Made by a program: the position numbers and the translations under genes
DNA from: Xylaria sp. FL1777
Lineage: Eukaryota; Ascomycota; Sordariomycetes; Xylariales; Xylariaceae
NCBI GenBank assembly: GCA_022578965.1
Contig: MU400785.1
Span: 1 to 43,849, forward strand
Length of the DNA: 43,849 bases
Reading direction: 5' to 3'
Part shown: piece after piece, positions 23,430 through 37,028 of the stretch
Numbering within the stretch: position 1 is the stretch's first letter
Layout of the letters: the number at the start of each line of letters is the position of its first letter
The notes under the pieces: model-generated
The model's input: only the letters and a program-made list of their open reading frames with translations
What the model was told of the DNA's origin: nothing
Database searches by the model: none

Positions 23430-24910
23430 ACAAAAAAAAAGCAAAAACACTTTAAAAAAAAAGCTTTTAAATTTTTTATTAACAAGTTTACTTTTTAAAA
23501 AAAAGCAAAGTTTAAAAAAATACTATAAAAGATTATTAATAATAAAAAAACTTAAAAAGCTTTTATTAAAAAAAACTATAAAGAAATAATATATAAAAGC
23601 TAAATATTTGTAACTTAACAAATAATTTAAAAATATTACTAAAAAAGCTTTTATTAAAACATTTATATTATAATTGCTAGTTGCTTTAATTACTAAAAAT
23701 TTATTAATAATAAAAAAACTAAAAAATACTGTTTTAATTATTTTTTAAATTTTCTAGTTTTTTAAGTAATAAATATATAAACTATACTATTAAGCAATAA
23801 ATTTAAAGCTATTATAAAAGCAAAATGCAAAATAACAATTTATTTAAAAGTTAAACTTTTAAAATATATAGATTTTTTAAAAATACTTAAATTTATTAAA
23901 AAAAAAATTATGTTTTAGTACAAAGTTCTTATTAAAATTAAATATAATAATAGCTTTAAATTTAAAAATAAAATAAAAAATGTAGTAAATATTTTAAACT
24001 ATAAAATAAACTATAGTTTAGCTTATTATTTTTAAGCTTAAAGCTTTATTAAAAAAAACTATAAGCTAATAAAAAAAAGCTTTATATAAATAATAAATAA
24101 AACTAAAAGAAATTAGCTAAAATATTTAAACTTAGTAATATAAGCAGATTATATTTTTATATGCTATTATAACTGCAGTTTATATAAGCTAATATATAAA
24201 AAAATGCTAATTTTACTAGTAAAAAATATAATACTAATATAAAAAGTAATTAAGTAGCAAAATGTTGCTTTTTATAAAAGTTTTATTAAAGCTAAAGTTA
24301 AGCAGCTAAAATGCTATAACTAAAATGTTATAAAGGTTAAAACAATTATAATTAAGAAAAAAAAATTAGCTATAAAAGCTAAATTTTAAAAAAATGCTTA
24401 TAAAATTAAATAATTATTTAAAAAAAGCTTGCTTGTTTTTTTTTATAATATTATACTTTTAATAAATAAATTTAATAATAAAAAGCTACTATATAAATAA
24501 ATTAGCTTTTATAAAGTTAAAAAAAATGTTAATTATAAATAATATTAATTAGCAAAACTAACTAGTAAAAAATTAAAAAAGTTATTTTTTGTTAAAAAAT
24601 TAAAGCAATTTATATAAAATAATTAAAAATACTAAAAACTAGAAAATGTTAACTTTAATATATAAACTATTAGTACTATAGTTATTTATTAAAAATTAAA
24701 TTAAAACAATAAAGCTTTTAATAATTAAAGCTATAATAATTAAACTATAAAAAATAAAAAAAATATAATAAGTTATAAAAGCTTTTTAAATTTATAAAAG
24801 CTATAATATAACTTTTAGCGCTTTAAACATTTTAAGTACTAAAAAATATAATAGTTTATTTTATTTTTTTAGCTATTATATTATAAAGCGCTTTAAAAAG
24901 TAATAACTAA
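23430..24910 (+). pseudogene. Gypsy integrase relic
   Basis: Plus-strand relic downstream of the MITE. The zinc-binding HHCC domain is readable: NYKEIIYKS at 23574-23600, with the two Tyr codons (23577-23579 and 23592-23594) standing for His in an H-x4-H arrangement. Then come KYYWKSFY-like residues and SCFNY, whose Cys at 23682-23684 and Tyr at 23691-23693 (TGC-to-TAC) make the C-x2-C pair. Both parts lie in one frame. The catalytic core (about 23800-24400) is too eroded for me to place D, D and E. Near 24895 the frame shows IKRFKK, as in the last residues of related polyproteins, followed by stops. Integrase would join element DNA to the genome. Confidence 0.65.
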
Positions 24911-24929
24911 TAAAAACTAAAGCAATAGA

Positions 24930-24952
24930 TTTTTTTTTTTTTTTTTTTTTTT
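24930..24952. repeat. T-run of 23 bases
   Basis: A homopolymer at the presumed end of the Gypsy coding region. It could be part of the 3' untranslated region or an expanded polypurine/polypyrimidine tract; on its own it decides nothing. Confidence 0.6.
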
Positions 24953-27900
24953 ATTAATTGGTTTGTTTTTTATTTTTGGTAATTATATAAGTTTATATAA
25001 CTAAGTTATAATATATAAAACTATTTTTTTTGCTTAAAACTAAGCGTATTTTTTATAGCTTTTTTTTTATTAGTTTTATATTTGTTAGTTTTATAATAGC
25101 TAGTTTATTAGCACTTTTTTTATTATTACGCTAAAAATATAAGTTTTTATTTTATTTTAACGTTTTTTAGGTAGCTTAATAGCTTAGTTTTAATATAAAT
25201 TATTATTGCTTTTTTTTAAAAATGCGTAAAAACAAAAAAAATAAAAATAAAAACTGCTTATTAGTTTTAATTCTTTAAGTTTATTTTACTGCATTAATGC
25301 TTACATATAAGTTTTTTTATTTTTAATTGCTTTGTTATTTTTATTTAAAACTAAATAGCTTTTTTTGCTTTTAGTTTAAATTATTTAATATTTAATAAAA
25401 ACTTTAAAACTACTAAAAAGCAAAAAACATTATTATTATACTTTAAAAAGTTATTAGTTTATATTTTATGCGTTTAAATTACTAGTAATAATTTTAAGCT
25501 ATTATTAAGCAATAATAAGCATTTAATAAAACAACAAACGCTTAAATAAAGTTTAAAGCAAGCTTAATAAAAATAAAATATTGCTACAAAAAATTAAGCA
25601 AGATTATTTAATTATATAAAGCTAAAAAAATAAAAACTAAAAAAAAACTAAAAAAAGTTTAATAATTTAGTATTAATAATTTTTATTTTATATATTTTTA
25701 AGTTTTTTGTTGCAAAAGTTTTATATATTTGCTTTTATAAATATTATAATTTAACTTTTTATATAATAACTATTTTCTTTTATTTATTACGTTTAAAAAA
25801 GAGTTTATAAGCTATGCAATAAAAAAAAATAATTGCAAATTATATTAAAAAAAGCATTGCTATATAAACAAATTGTTTAATTTTTTTTATTTATTTTATT
25901 TTATATAACTTATTTAATTTATTTCTTTAGCTATTTTTTTAAATATGTAAGCATTATGCTAATTCTTTAAGCAATACTAAATTATTACTTATTAATATTA
26001 TACTTAATAAGCTAAGCAATAAAATTAGCTTAAAAAAAACGCTTTAATTTATGTTTTAATTTAGTTTTTTTTTTAATTAAACAAACAAAAGTATTTTTAG
26101 TTAAAACTATTTATTTTTTAAAGTTTTTAAGCATAAGATTTTTTTTAACTACTATAGTTATTATATTAGCTTTAAAATATTTAGCTACGTTATTTTTAAA
26201 CTTATAAAATAAACAGTTTTATAACTAAATAATAAAGGTATAGTTAGTATATATGCTAAACCTTTATTTTAAAATAATATAGCAAAAAAAAAAAAAAAAA
26301 GTTTTATATATTTTTTGCTTTTAGCTATTATTAATAACTGTTTATAATGCTTATAAAATATAGCATTTTATATTTTACATAGCTATATAAATATAGCTAT
26401 AAGTTAGCAAAAATTATAAAGAATTTAATATATATATTTGCTTTAAAAACTACTTTTAGTTACTTTTATATATAATAAGCAAAATTTGAAATGCTGCTAT
26501 TTTTTTACTTAACTAAAGCTAGTTTAAATATATTAATTTATATAATATATATAAAAAAAATTATAATTAACTTTTTATTAAATATATTTACTGCTAGTAT
26601 TATTACTAAAGATTTTAATTTTTAAACAGTTTAATGCTTAATTATATAAAACAAAAAAAATTAACTAAATAAAAAAAACAAAATCTAAAAAAAAAAAAGC
26701 ATATATATTTTATTACTTATTAATAAACTTAACTTTTTAAATATTATAAATATAACTATTTATTAGCTAAATAATATTAATTTTTTAAATGTTAATTAAT
26801 TGCTATAATGCTTTTTAATTATTTAGAACTTTATTAATATTATAAAAAAAAATTTTTAAGTGCTTAATTAAGCAAGCATTAATTATGCTACTTAAAAACA
26901 AAATTTTTATAATAAAAGCATAAGCTAAGTAATTTAAAAATTTAAGCACTAAAAAAAAAATTACAAAAAAAGTTTAAGCTTTAAAATTACTTAAAAAAAA
27001 ACAGATTAAAAAGAAAAACAAGCTTTTTTTTTATATTTACTAAAGCTTAAGTTATTTACTTTACTATTAATAATAATAAATGTTTAAAAAAAATAAGTTA
27101 TAAGTATATTAAAAAAAAGTTAAAAAATAATTACTTAATTAATTAAAACTACTTTATTTGTTTATTTTTTAATTAATATTAATATAAATATATAAAAAGT
27201 AATTATTATAAAAGCATTTAGTAATTAATAATTTATTTTAGTAATAAAATAATTAATTAATAAATTAAAAATAATATAGTAAGTTAATAAAAAAAAATAT
27301 ATTAGTTTAAAAATATATATTTTAGCTTTTTTTTTATTATATTTGCTTTATTAAACTTTTTATTTATATTTAACTTTGTTATTTTATTTATTTAATAAGT
27401 TTTAATTTTTTATATTTAATATAAATGCTTTTAGTATTTATATTTAAAAAATTTTATAATTACTAAAAAATAATAACTTAAACTAGCAATTAAAAATATT
27501 AAACTATATATAATAAGTAGTACTAATATTAATATTTGCATTTTATACGTTTTATATTATTTGCTTTTATATTTTTAACTTATATTAAAATTTCTAATTT
27601 GCTTGCAGTTTTTATTTAATTATAAAATATAACAAAAAGCATATATATGCTTAAATATTATTAAAAATTACTTTTATTATATATATATGCTTTTAATTAT
27701 TATATTTTTTATTTTTAAAGAAATTATTAGTACGGTAAATTAGCTAAAAATAAAAACATTTTTTTTTAAAAGTTTTAAAAAGTTAGCACTTTATACTAAG
27801 GCATATAAGCAACTAATATAAAAAATAGCAAATTTTAAAATAAAAGCAAAAAAAAAAAAAATAAACATATATATATAAACTTAACTGCTAATTATAAAAA

Positions 27901-28555
27901 GCTTTTTAAAAATAGCTTTAAAAAAAAGCTAATAACTATTAAAAGTTTAAAATATAAAAAATATTTAGCTTATTAGCTTTTTTTATAGATTAAAAAACTA
28001 AATATAAAAAATATTTAGTTAAAAAACATACTGCTTTTTTTAGTTAATGTTTTTTTAAAGTCTGTTTTAAAATCTTATTTTATGTAAAAAAAAGTAACTT
28101 TTATAAGAAGTTTATTTTTTAAAAACCTAAAAAAAAGCAAAAAAATAGTACTAAAAAAGCACTTTAGTTACGCGTTTTTTAAAAATAGCAAAACTTATTA
28201 AAACTTATTTTTAAACTTAGTTTAATAAATATAAAAAAAAGTAATATATTTAATATATAAAAGGTATTATAATAAAAAAGCATTAAAATATTAGTAGTTT
28301 ATATTATATGTAATTTTAATAAAAGTTTTTTATACTTTTAATTTGTTGCTTAATAAAAAAGCGCTTAATTTTTAGAAAAAAGCCTTTATAGCATACTTTA
28401 TTGCATAAAACCGCTTAGTAAACACAAATAAAACGCTATTTTATATGCTTAAACTAAAAAATAAATATTTAAAGGCATTTTTATAAGCTATAAGCTAAAT
28501 ATTAAAATTTATAACTATAAAAAGTTTTATAATATTAATATAGTATTTATTTAAG
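24953..28555. other. unresolved AT-saturated sequence
   Basis: No gene, LTR or repeat boundary recognised in 3.6 kb. Both strands are crowded with TAA/TAG. Bases 25000-25400 are T-rich, suggesting an old minus-strand coding relic, and 26690-27010 are A-rich. It could be the rest of the Gypsy element plus another old transposon. The long A-run at 26283-26299 is simple sequence. Confidence 0.5.
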
Positions 28556-30430
28556 ATTAAAAAATATTGCAATAATAATAATTTTTGCTTTAATAAGTTT
28601 AACGTTAAATTTATAAAATTTTTAATAGTTTTAGCAATAAAGCTAAAACTATATAAAAAATAAAAACCTGCAGTATAAAAACTAAATATTTAGTAATTAT
28701 TGTTTATAAAATTCTTAAAAAAACTATTATTGCAAAAAGGTTTAAATAATTATTAAAAAAATAATAATTTAGAATATTTTAATAAGTTAAAGCTTTATAA
28801 TAAACAAAAATTAGCTTATTGTTTTTTGCTAAATAAAGTTTTAAAAACAATATATAAAAATAATAAAAAGCAATAATTAAAAACCTTTTTTTTAAAATAA
28901 TAAATAGCTGCTAAAAAAACTTACTAGTATAAATAAAGATATTTAAATTACTAAAAAAAGCTTGCTATTTATAACTGCTATAAAAATTTTTATAAAGTAA
29001 ACATAACAAAATAAAAAATTAAGGCTATTTGTATTATAAATATTTTTATAAAGCTAAATGCTAAGAAATAGCTAAATAAGCATAAAATAAAAGCTTTATT
29101 AAACGTATTGCTATAGCTATATATAAATAAAAAAGCTAAAGCTTTAAAAATAAATATTAAATTTAAATATAGCTAGTTTATAAAAGATTTTTTTATAAAC
29201 TAATAAAACATAAAATAAGCTATAATAATTACTAGAACTTTTTAAATAAAATATTTTATAATAAAGTATTACTTAAATAATTATTAAATTATTATTTTTA
29301 TTAATACTGTTTTAAAAGTAGCATATATTTTAAACTTTAAGCATGCTATTAATAAAAATAATAAATAAGTTTTCTAAAAATTACAAAAGTATTAAACAAT
29401 AAAGCATTTTAATATAAAAGTTATATTAAGCTATTTTATATTTTTTTATTTTTATTAATATAATAATTATATATATAAGTTTATTAAAGCTTTATATTTA
29501 TATTATATATTTTGTAACTTAATAAGCTAATATTTAAAAAAGAAAGTTAACAATTAAAAAAGTTATAAATAGCTTATTTACTTTTTAAAAAAGAACTTTA
29601 AAAAGTATTTTAGCTTTAAGTTGCAAAAAGATTTGCGTTTATTGCTTGTAATAAGCGTTAAGCTTTATAAACTTTTATAAGTATTAAAAGCAATACTTTT
29701 TAGATTTAATAAGCTAGCTTTTTTATTATTAAGCACTAAAAATATATAAAGCAAAAAAAAAACGCTAAAAAAAAGGCTAAAAGTTAATTATTTTGTTTTT
29801 TTAGTGCTTTTTATTTTAAAGCGCAAAAAAAGTTCCTAGCAAAAAAAACTAACAATTATACTAAAGAAGTTTTATTATAAGCAATATAAAAACGTTTTAA
29901 TAGTGCAAAGTTATTTTGCTATAAATATTTTTACAAATATTTTCTTTTTTAAGTATAATAAGCTAAGTATAAAACTTAGCTAAGCTTAATAGTTTAAAAA
30001 AAAGAAATATAAACTTTTTATAAGCATTTATATAAAAAAAACGCTAAGCATTTTTAAAAGCTTTTACTTATATATTTAAATACGTAAAAAAGCTAAAACT
30101 AGTTTTAATAAAGCTATAATGTTTTTATAAGCGCTAAAGCTTAAGCTACTTTTAAATATAGCAAAAAAAATAAAAAAGAACTTATAAAACTAAATAAGCA
30201 AAAAAAAATAATATTAACCTTGTTTAAAAAACGCTAATAAAAATAAGAAACTTTATAATTATAAGTATTAAAATAAACTAAAAGCAGCTATATTTTAATA
30301 AAGAAAGATTAAAGTAAAATAAAATAGTTAAATAAGCTAACTAGCTAGCTAAAGTAAGTTTAAGCTAAGTTATATAATAAAAATAAAAGTATAAGTATTG
30401 CGTTAAACTTTAAAGTATAAATTTAATTAA
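28556..30430 (+). other. possible plus-strand coding relic, unidentified
   Basis: One frame can be followed from about 28560 to 30430 (the same frame checked at 28634, 29051 and 29672). It has only TAA and TAG stops and long stretches of varied residues, for example FINTVLKVAYILNFKHAINK and LTIILKKFYYKQYKNVLIVQ. Stop density is not clearly below what AT-rich random sequence gives, and TGA is rare everywhere here, so the evidence is weak. No family was recognised. A Copia integrase and a tyrosine-recombinase (DUF3435-type) match were tried by eye without a convincing motif set. Confidence 0.25.
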
Positions 30431-30602
30431 TATATATAATATTATAAAAAATAGCTACGGTTGCTTTATTTGTATTATTAAATAGCTTTTTAATTAATTG
30501 TTTTATTTTTTAATTTATATATAGCTTAATTGCTTAAATATATAAGTTATAACTTATTTCTTTGCAATTAAAATAGTATAGTAAATCTTGCGCAATTATA
30601 CT

Positions 30603-30715
30603 GCTTTATTTTAGTACTAATACTAAATTAGTACTTAAACTTTAGTATTAATACTAATACTAATTTAGTACTACTAAAATTAGTCCTTATACTAAGTACT
30701 AATTTTTTAACCCTG
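30603..30715. mobile_element. hAT element right terminus (truncated or partner end not found)
   Basis: Ends in TACTAATTTTTTAACCCTG at 30715. The reverse complement (CAGGGTTAAAAAATTAGTAC...) matches the terminus starting at 42775 and the ends of the 40196-41782 element through the palindromic block TTAGTACTACTAAAATTAG and CTTATACTAAGTACTAA. The 8 bases after it, AAAATAAG, would be the target duplication. I did not find the partner end upstream within the window, so the element is either very long or truncated. Confidence 0.65.
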
Positions 30716-30908
30716 AAAATAAGTAATAACATTTTAATAAATTAATTAATAAAAGATCAAAAATAGAACTTTTAATTATATTATAATTGCAGTAAACTTG
30801 TAAAACAAAGCAAGCATTAAACTATTAGTTTAAAGCAAACTACTTAAAAAAAAACTTTATAAAAAAAGCTTTTATATTTTTAGAAATATAAAAGAAATAA
30901 ATAATATA
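30716..30908. other. host AT-rich spacer ending in the left LINE 1.2 target duplication
   Basis: No gene seen. The last bases, AAATAAATAATATA at 30895-30908, are the left target duplication of LINE 1.2; its other copy is at 39986-39999. Confidence 0.6.
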
Positions 30909-33900
30909 TATATTGTATTACTTAGGCTAACGGCCTACTAGCTATGCTGGTTTTTATTTTTTATATATATAGGTAAAAACTATGCTTGTAGGTTAAAAGC
31001 AAGCCGTAAGCAGCTTACTTTTTTTTTAGTAGCTAAGTAAAAACATTTTGTATTTATTCCTAGGTTGCACTAGTTTTGCTACAATTTTATTAAGTGCTTT
31101 ATTTTTTACTTTTTTGCTTTTAAGTTGTTTGCTTACTTATATTATGCTATTAACTAAGTGTATATATTTTTACGTAGTTATTTTATGGTTTTTTTTTTTT
31201 TGTATTTTCTTTGTTTTATAGTTTGCTTGTTTTAGTATTGCTGCTTGCTTTATGTTACTTATAGCAGTTTTTTTAGTTTTAGCACTTATTTAGCTAAATA
31301 TACTGCTTTTTTTTTTTAGTTTTTTTTTAAACCTCTTTTTATTATATTATTAATGCATTATAGTTTGCTTGCTTTAGTATTACTGCTAGCTTTTTGCTAC
31401 ACTAGTTTTTTTATAACTAAGTTATAACTAAATTATAAATAAAGTTAATTATTTATTATTTTTTAGTTTATTTTTTGTATATTTATTTTTTAAGCTGTTT
31501 TTATGCTTTTTATAGTAAGCTTACTAAGTAAGCACAGCTTATAAATAGCTTATGCACTAAGTAATATAAAGTAATAATAAGTAATAAGTTATTTTACTTA
31601 GCTACTTATGCTAATTTTTTTTTTTTTTAATTACTAATTTTACTATTTTTATTATTATTATTATTACGTGCTTAGCTTACGTTTGCTTTAATATATTAAA
31701 GTACCTAGTTTATAATATAATTAGTTATTAATGCATTATAGTTATATAAAAATCTACTTTGCTATAACTGCTATGCTTTTTGTAATACGTATTTATAACT
31801 AGCTTAGCTTAAGTATATATACTAATTAGTATTAAGCTTATATATTTAAAGTTATAAATTATTTTGCTGCAGTTTTTACTAGTTATTTAATTTATAGTAT
31901 TAAATAAAATAGTTAATAGCTTGCTATTATATAGTTTAAGCTTTTATAACTGCTTATTATTATGCTTTTTTGCTATAACGCTAATTTTTAAAATAAAAAT
32001 AAATGCTTTAGTGCTTTATGTTAAAGTATTACTAATAGCTTTAAAATTTATATTTATTAAATACGTTAAAATGTTTAAGCTATACTACTACTATATTGCT
32101 TATATTATAGTAATATATTATATACTTTTTATTGCTGTTTTTTTTATGCTAATTATATAAAAACATTAATAACTTTTATATTTGCAATATTACTAGCAAG
32201 TTTATTAAATGCTTATAATATAAAAAAAGCAAAGTAAGCACTAAAAATAATAGTTATAATCTTATAAGTACTTTTAACTATATTAATATTTGTACGTTTT
32301 TAAGCTTTATTTTATGCTTATTTTAACTATTAAAGTTCTTTTAATCTTAAGTACTACTAATAATTTCTTAGCTTAAAAAAGTTAATAAAAAACTTTAATT
32401 ATTTATTAAAGCTTATATAGCTGCATATTATTTTTGTACTAATAAAAATATTTAAGCTATATTTATAGCTAATATATAACTTTAAGTTGCAATTAAAAAA
32501 GCAAAAAAAGCTATAGCAAATAAAAAAGCTAAAAGTTCTATATAAATAAGCTAGTTAAAAAGTATTTATATAACCTTTAAAAGTTAATATTATTATATAT
32601 TTAGTAGCTAAAAGTTTTAGTAAAATTTTAGTGTTTAATGCTTAATAAAATTGTTTAATTGCTTTGCTTTTTTATAATATATGCTTTTTAACTTTTATAG
32701 TTTTATATTTGTAATTTTGTATTGCTATTTTTAATACTTTATTATATTATGTTTTATTTTAGAATTTATAAACGTAAACCTATAATAAGCAGCTTTTTTA
32801 AAACTATAAGTAATAAATAGCTTTATAACAAATGTTTTAGCTTTTGCTTTATAATTATAATAAATTTTTTTTAGCTTAAAAAAAAGCTAGTATTAATGCT
32901 TAGCTATTTTTGCTTTATGTTTAAAAGCCTTTATTTTTGTGTTTTTATAGCTGCTTATAATTTAATTAGTTTTTTAGCTATATTATAATAGCTAAGCTTT
33001 TTTATATTTAGAACTTATTTAACTATTTTATATGCTTTTTTTAGGTTATATAATAATTAGTAGCTTAGTTAAAAATTTGTTTGCTTTTTTAATATACTAT
33101 AAATGCTATTATATTTAAAGCACTAGTTTAAAAAGTGCAGCAGTAACTTTTTAGCTTAATTGTATTAATACATTAGCAACTTATAGCTAAATACTTTTTA
33201 AAACATAAAATACTTTTTTAAGCTAATTTTTTTTATATGTAGCTAAATTAATATAAAGCTTTTAATTTTATATAAGCTTTTATATATATTAAGCTGCTTA
33301 TTATATAAAAGCTAATTAGTAGCAATTTGTTTAAACCCTGTTTTTTTTTGTTTTTTAGTTTACTATTAAATATGCTACATATATATTAATTTTAGGTTTA
33401 TTAGCAGCTTGTTTTTTTTATTGCTTTTATTGCTTTTTTAATATATTTTATAGTTTAAAATTTCTAAAAGTTTGCTTTATGTTTTATTAGCTTAAAATAT
33501 TTTTTTTTTACTATTGTTTAGCTATATTTTGTAGCTTTAGATTTTTTTGTTGCTAGTTAGATTATATGCTACTAAAGCTAGCTTTTTGGACTGCTTTTAA
33601 ATATAATTTGCTATGCTTATATTTTTAATTTTCCTTGCGTATTTAATAGTTCTATAGTTTAGCTACAAGTTTAAAAAAAAAATTAGTAATTTTGTTTTAA
33701 AGTTAATTATATATATACCTTTATAAGCTTTAGTAATAGCATGTAAACATTTGTTTTAAACCTGCTAAAGTACTTTTAGTAGCTTTTATTTTAACTGTTA
33801 GTTTTGTTTTGTTAACTTGTACTATATTATTAATTCATACTTAATTGTTGCTTGTATTATTGCTATATATAAAAGTTTTATTTAAATTATGCTTAGTTTT

Positions 33901-34079
33901 TATGTAGATTAAACTAAGCAGTTTACTAATAACGTTTGCTTTTTTAGCTTTTTATAAAGCATTTTATATTGCTTTTTTTAATTTAAGCAGTAATTTATTT
34001 ATATGTTAAGCATTTTTGTTGCTATTTTAAAGCATATTTTCTTTTAGCCCGCTTTTACTATATGCTTAAAAGCTTTTTA

Positions 34080-36000
34080 GCCTAGCTTTATAAAATAAAC
34101 AAAATAATATTTGCTTAAATTAAATTTAAATTTATATTTTTAGCTTTATTTTAAATAAACTTTATAAGCTTATTTAAGCGCTTTGCAAGCTATTTTTGTG
34201 TTTTTTTTAGCACTTAGTAAGTTTATATTATTTGCAAAAACAGCGCTTTAAAGCCTTTATATAAGCTATAGTTTATTATATAACAAAGCAATATATAAGC
34301 AAAAAAAAATCGGCAATAGTAAAAATCCCTATAAAATACTTGCTTTAATATATATTAAGTTTAACTTCTGTTTATTAAAAAGTAAAATTATTATATAGTT
34401 TATTAAAAAGCTTTATATTTATTATATTGTTTACTTTAAAAAGCTTATTTTTTTAAGTATTTAATAAAGCTTTTTATGTACTATTAAGTTAAATATTTTT
34501 GTTATATTTAAAGAAAGTATTAAAATTGCTTTATTTATAGCTTACATATAGCGTACTATAAAAATAATTAAATATAGCGTTATTTTTGTAAACTATTATA
34601 ACTTATTTTTTATTTGTTTAAAAAAAAGCAGTTTATATATTATAGTAGCATAAATTAGTTTTAAAGCTATTTTAGCTTTAATAAGCTTTTTTATAATATT
34701 TAGTAAAGCAATAAGCTATTAAAAGCTTAGTAAGCTTTTATTTAGTTTATTTTTTAAAATAACTATTATTTAGGCGTTTTAAAAGCATTTTAAGTAATAA
34801 TTAATTTAAAAGCTAGCTAATATTATATTAATTATATGCTTAGCAAAAAACTTATGCTTGTTTTTACTATTTTTAAGCAGCTATAAGCTATATGCTTTTA
34901 AAAACGCGTTTAGGATTCTATTTAATTTTAGTGCTTTTTAAGCTTTTATATAGCTTAAAATCGTTTACATTTTATAATAATTTATGCTATAATAAAAAAA
35001 AAAAAAAGTTAAAAAAGCTAATAAAGTAGCTATGTTTTTTAAATTAACGTTTAGTTTTAAAAAAAACCTTTTAGTAAAAACTTTTGCTTTGTTTTTAAAA
35101 ATGCTTACTATAGTTATATTTAAGCTATTATTATTGCAAAAGTTTAGTAATACTAGCTTTTTTAGTACTTATAAGCTTTTTATTTATGCTTATTTTAAGG
35201 TTTTTTATATTATTTTAGCTTGTTTTGCTTTTATATTTTTAGCTTTACTTCTTTTTATATTAAAAAAGTTATGCAGTTATTATTAAAAGTAGCTTTTAAA
35301 CGCTTTAGCTTAAGCTTTTTTTTGTGCTTTGTTTACTTTACGTTTATTTTAGTAAGCTTTTTTAGTTTAAACTTTTTATTAATAAGCATAAGCTTTTTTT
35401 TTTTTTTGTATTGCTTGCTTTATTTCTGTTATTTATTAGTTATATTATAGCTTGCTTTTTTTTTAGTTTAGTACTATTTTATTTGCAATTTTATTTAAGC
35501 TATTAAATAGCTTTTTTATAGCTAAGTTTAAATGTTTAAAGTTTTTAGCGTTTATTAAATAAAAAGTTACTAAAAAAAAGCATGCTTTAATTTTTATTTG
35601 TTTTATGTTAGCTAGCTTTTAGTTTTAGCTTAAGTTTTTTAAAGGTTTATTTAGTTTATTAAAGCTTTTTATTTAATACTTAAATAGCTTATAGTTACTT
35701 TTTACTATGTTTAAGCTTAATATAAAAGCAGCTTTTAAGTTTATTAATACTTAAGCTAGGTTTATAATAATATTTAGTTTTTTTTAGTTAAAAAAAATGC
35801 TTATATTTTTTAAAATAATAAGCTTAAAGTTCTAGTTTTATACTAATAGCATAGCTTTTTTAGCTTTAATGTATAGTTTTAATATATGCATTTAATTCTA
35901 ATAATATAAGTTAAAATCTTTAAGTAGTAAAGTTTTATTAGTAAGCTGTTTTTATTTTAGTTTTATTAGTAATATAAACTACTTTTAAGCTATATAAAAA
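34080..36000 (-). pseudogene. LINE family-1 ORF2 relic (endonuclease and RT), copy 1.2
   Basis: Minus-strand ORF2 relic. Endonuclease: LKDFNLYY with DFNLYY at 35918-35901, followed in order by KAKKAMLLV, NFKLII, NISIFFN and NIIINLA. These fit the APE C-terminal series DFNxHH..W, E-A..LL, N..L, G-T-x-T-F/F and S-x-I-D-L. RT: AVFANNINLLSA with the catalytic Asn pair at 34232-34227 (Asp in the ancestor; copy 1.1 keeps one Asp), then ACKALK and K-x-KFNLSKYYFVYF, the Tad1-group signature NC..L...H..C..W....G..F...K....HF. The enzyme nicks DNA and primes cDNA synthesis on it; here stops make it a pseudogene. Limits are approximate. Confidence 0.8.
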
Positions 36001-37028
36001 AAAAAATAAATAAATAAATATAATAAATATTAAAGTTTTCGTTTTTAAAGCCTAAAGTAATTATACACTAATTTTTTATAGCTTTTATTCTTTTTACTTT
36101 TATTGTTAAATCTATTAATATAATTGCTTAAAGTTTGCCTTAGTTTTAATATTGCATAATACTATATTTTAAGCTAGTTAAGTATGCAATATATAAAAGG
36201 TTGCTAATAATTATTAGTAGCTTACAAATTGCTAAAACATTATATTTATTTTTTTTAAAAAGGATTTTTTTTATAACTGCGTAACTTTTTTTAACGTTTT
36301 ATTAAAGTACAAAGTATTTATTTATTATATACTAGCAAAAGTTTTATTTTTATTGCTACTTTTTTTTAACGCGTTTTTATTATAGTTTAAAAGTAAAGTT
36401 AAGCTTTTTTTTCTTTATATTATTAAGTTTATAGTTATAAACTTTTTTATTATAATACTGCTTATGTTTTTAAAAAAGTTAAACTAAAATTAGTTTAAAA
36501 TTATAATATATTTAATTAAAAACTAGCTTTTTTTTTAGCTATTGTTTTAGTTCTTTAAGCCTAAAAGCTTGTTTACTTTTTATAGCTAGATTATTTTTAT
36601 ATTTTTTGCTATTTTAAAAGCTAGCTATTTTTAAAAGCTAAATAATACTATAATAAGTTTATTTTAAAAAGCTAGTTTAATTATTACGTTTGTAGTATAA
36701 TTAGCTACTTTATATATATATGCATTTTTTGCTATGTTTTTTGCTTTTTAAGCATATAAATATATTATAGCTTATATAAAATGTTTATTATTATACTGCT
36801 TACATTTAGCTAAACTATTTGCAGCTTATATTAAGCATATATTTTTTTTATTATTAATATGTTACAAAAATACGCATTAATTATAATATTTGTTTTTTTT
36901 GCAATAAGCTGCTTTATGTTTTTATTTATAACATTAATAGCATTTTAATGCTATTATATCTTTAAAATATAGCAAAGCTATATAATAATTATAATTTTAA
37001 AAAACTTTGTTATTATATAGCTTGTTTG

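Larger units (their letters stand above)
20031..24950 (+). mobile_element. Ty3/Gypsy retrotransposon pol region, interrupted
   Basis: A plus-strand LTR-retrotransposon relic identified by the order RT, RNase H, integrase. The 5' side is cut by LINE copy gamma. A SINE (21797-22529) and a hAT MITE (22712-23277) are inserted within it. The coding end is probably near 24,900 (minimal block IKRFKK followed by stops and a 23-base T-run at 24930-24952). No LTR was recognised on either side. It is far more A+T-saturated than the LINEs, suggesting a longer exposure to mutation, which agrees with its place as the oldest host in the nest. Bases 20031-20560 are in the position of protease or linker and show no motif I recognise. 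Confidence 0.75.

Noticed and set aside
28556..30430. Copia integrase or a Starship-type tyrosine recombinase relic
   Set aside because: A few stretches could be bent to fit, but no ordered set of motifs was found and stop density is not below background.
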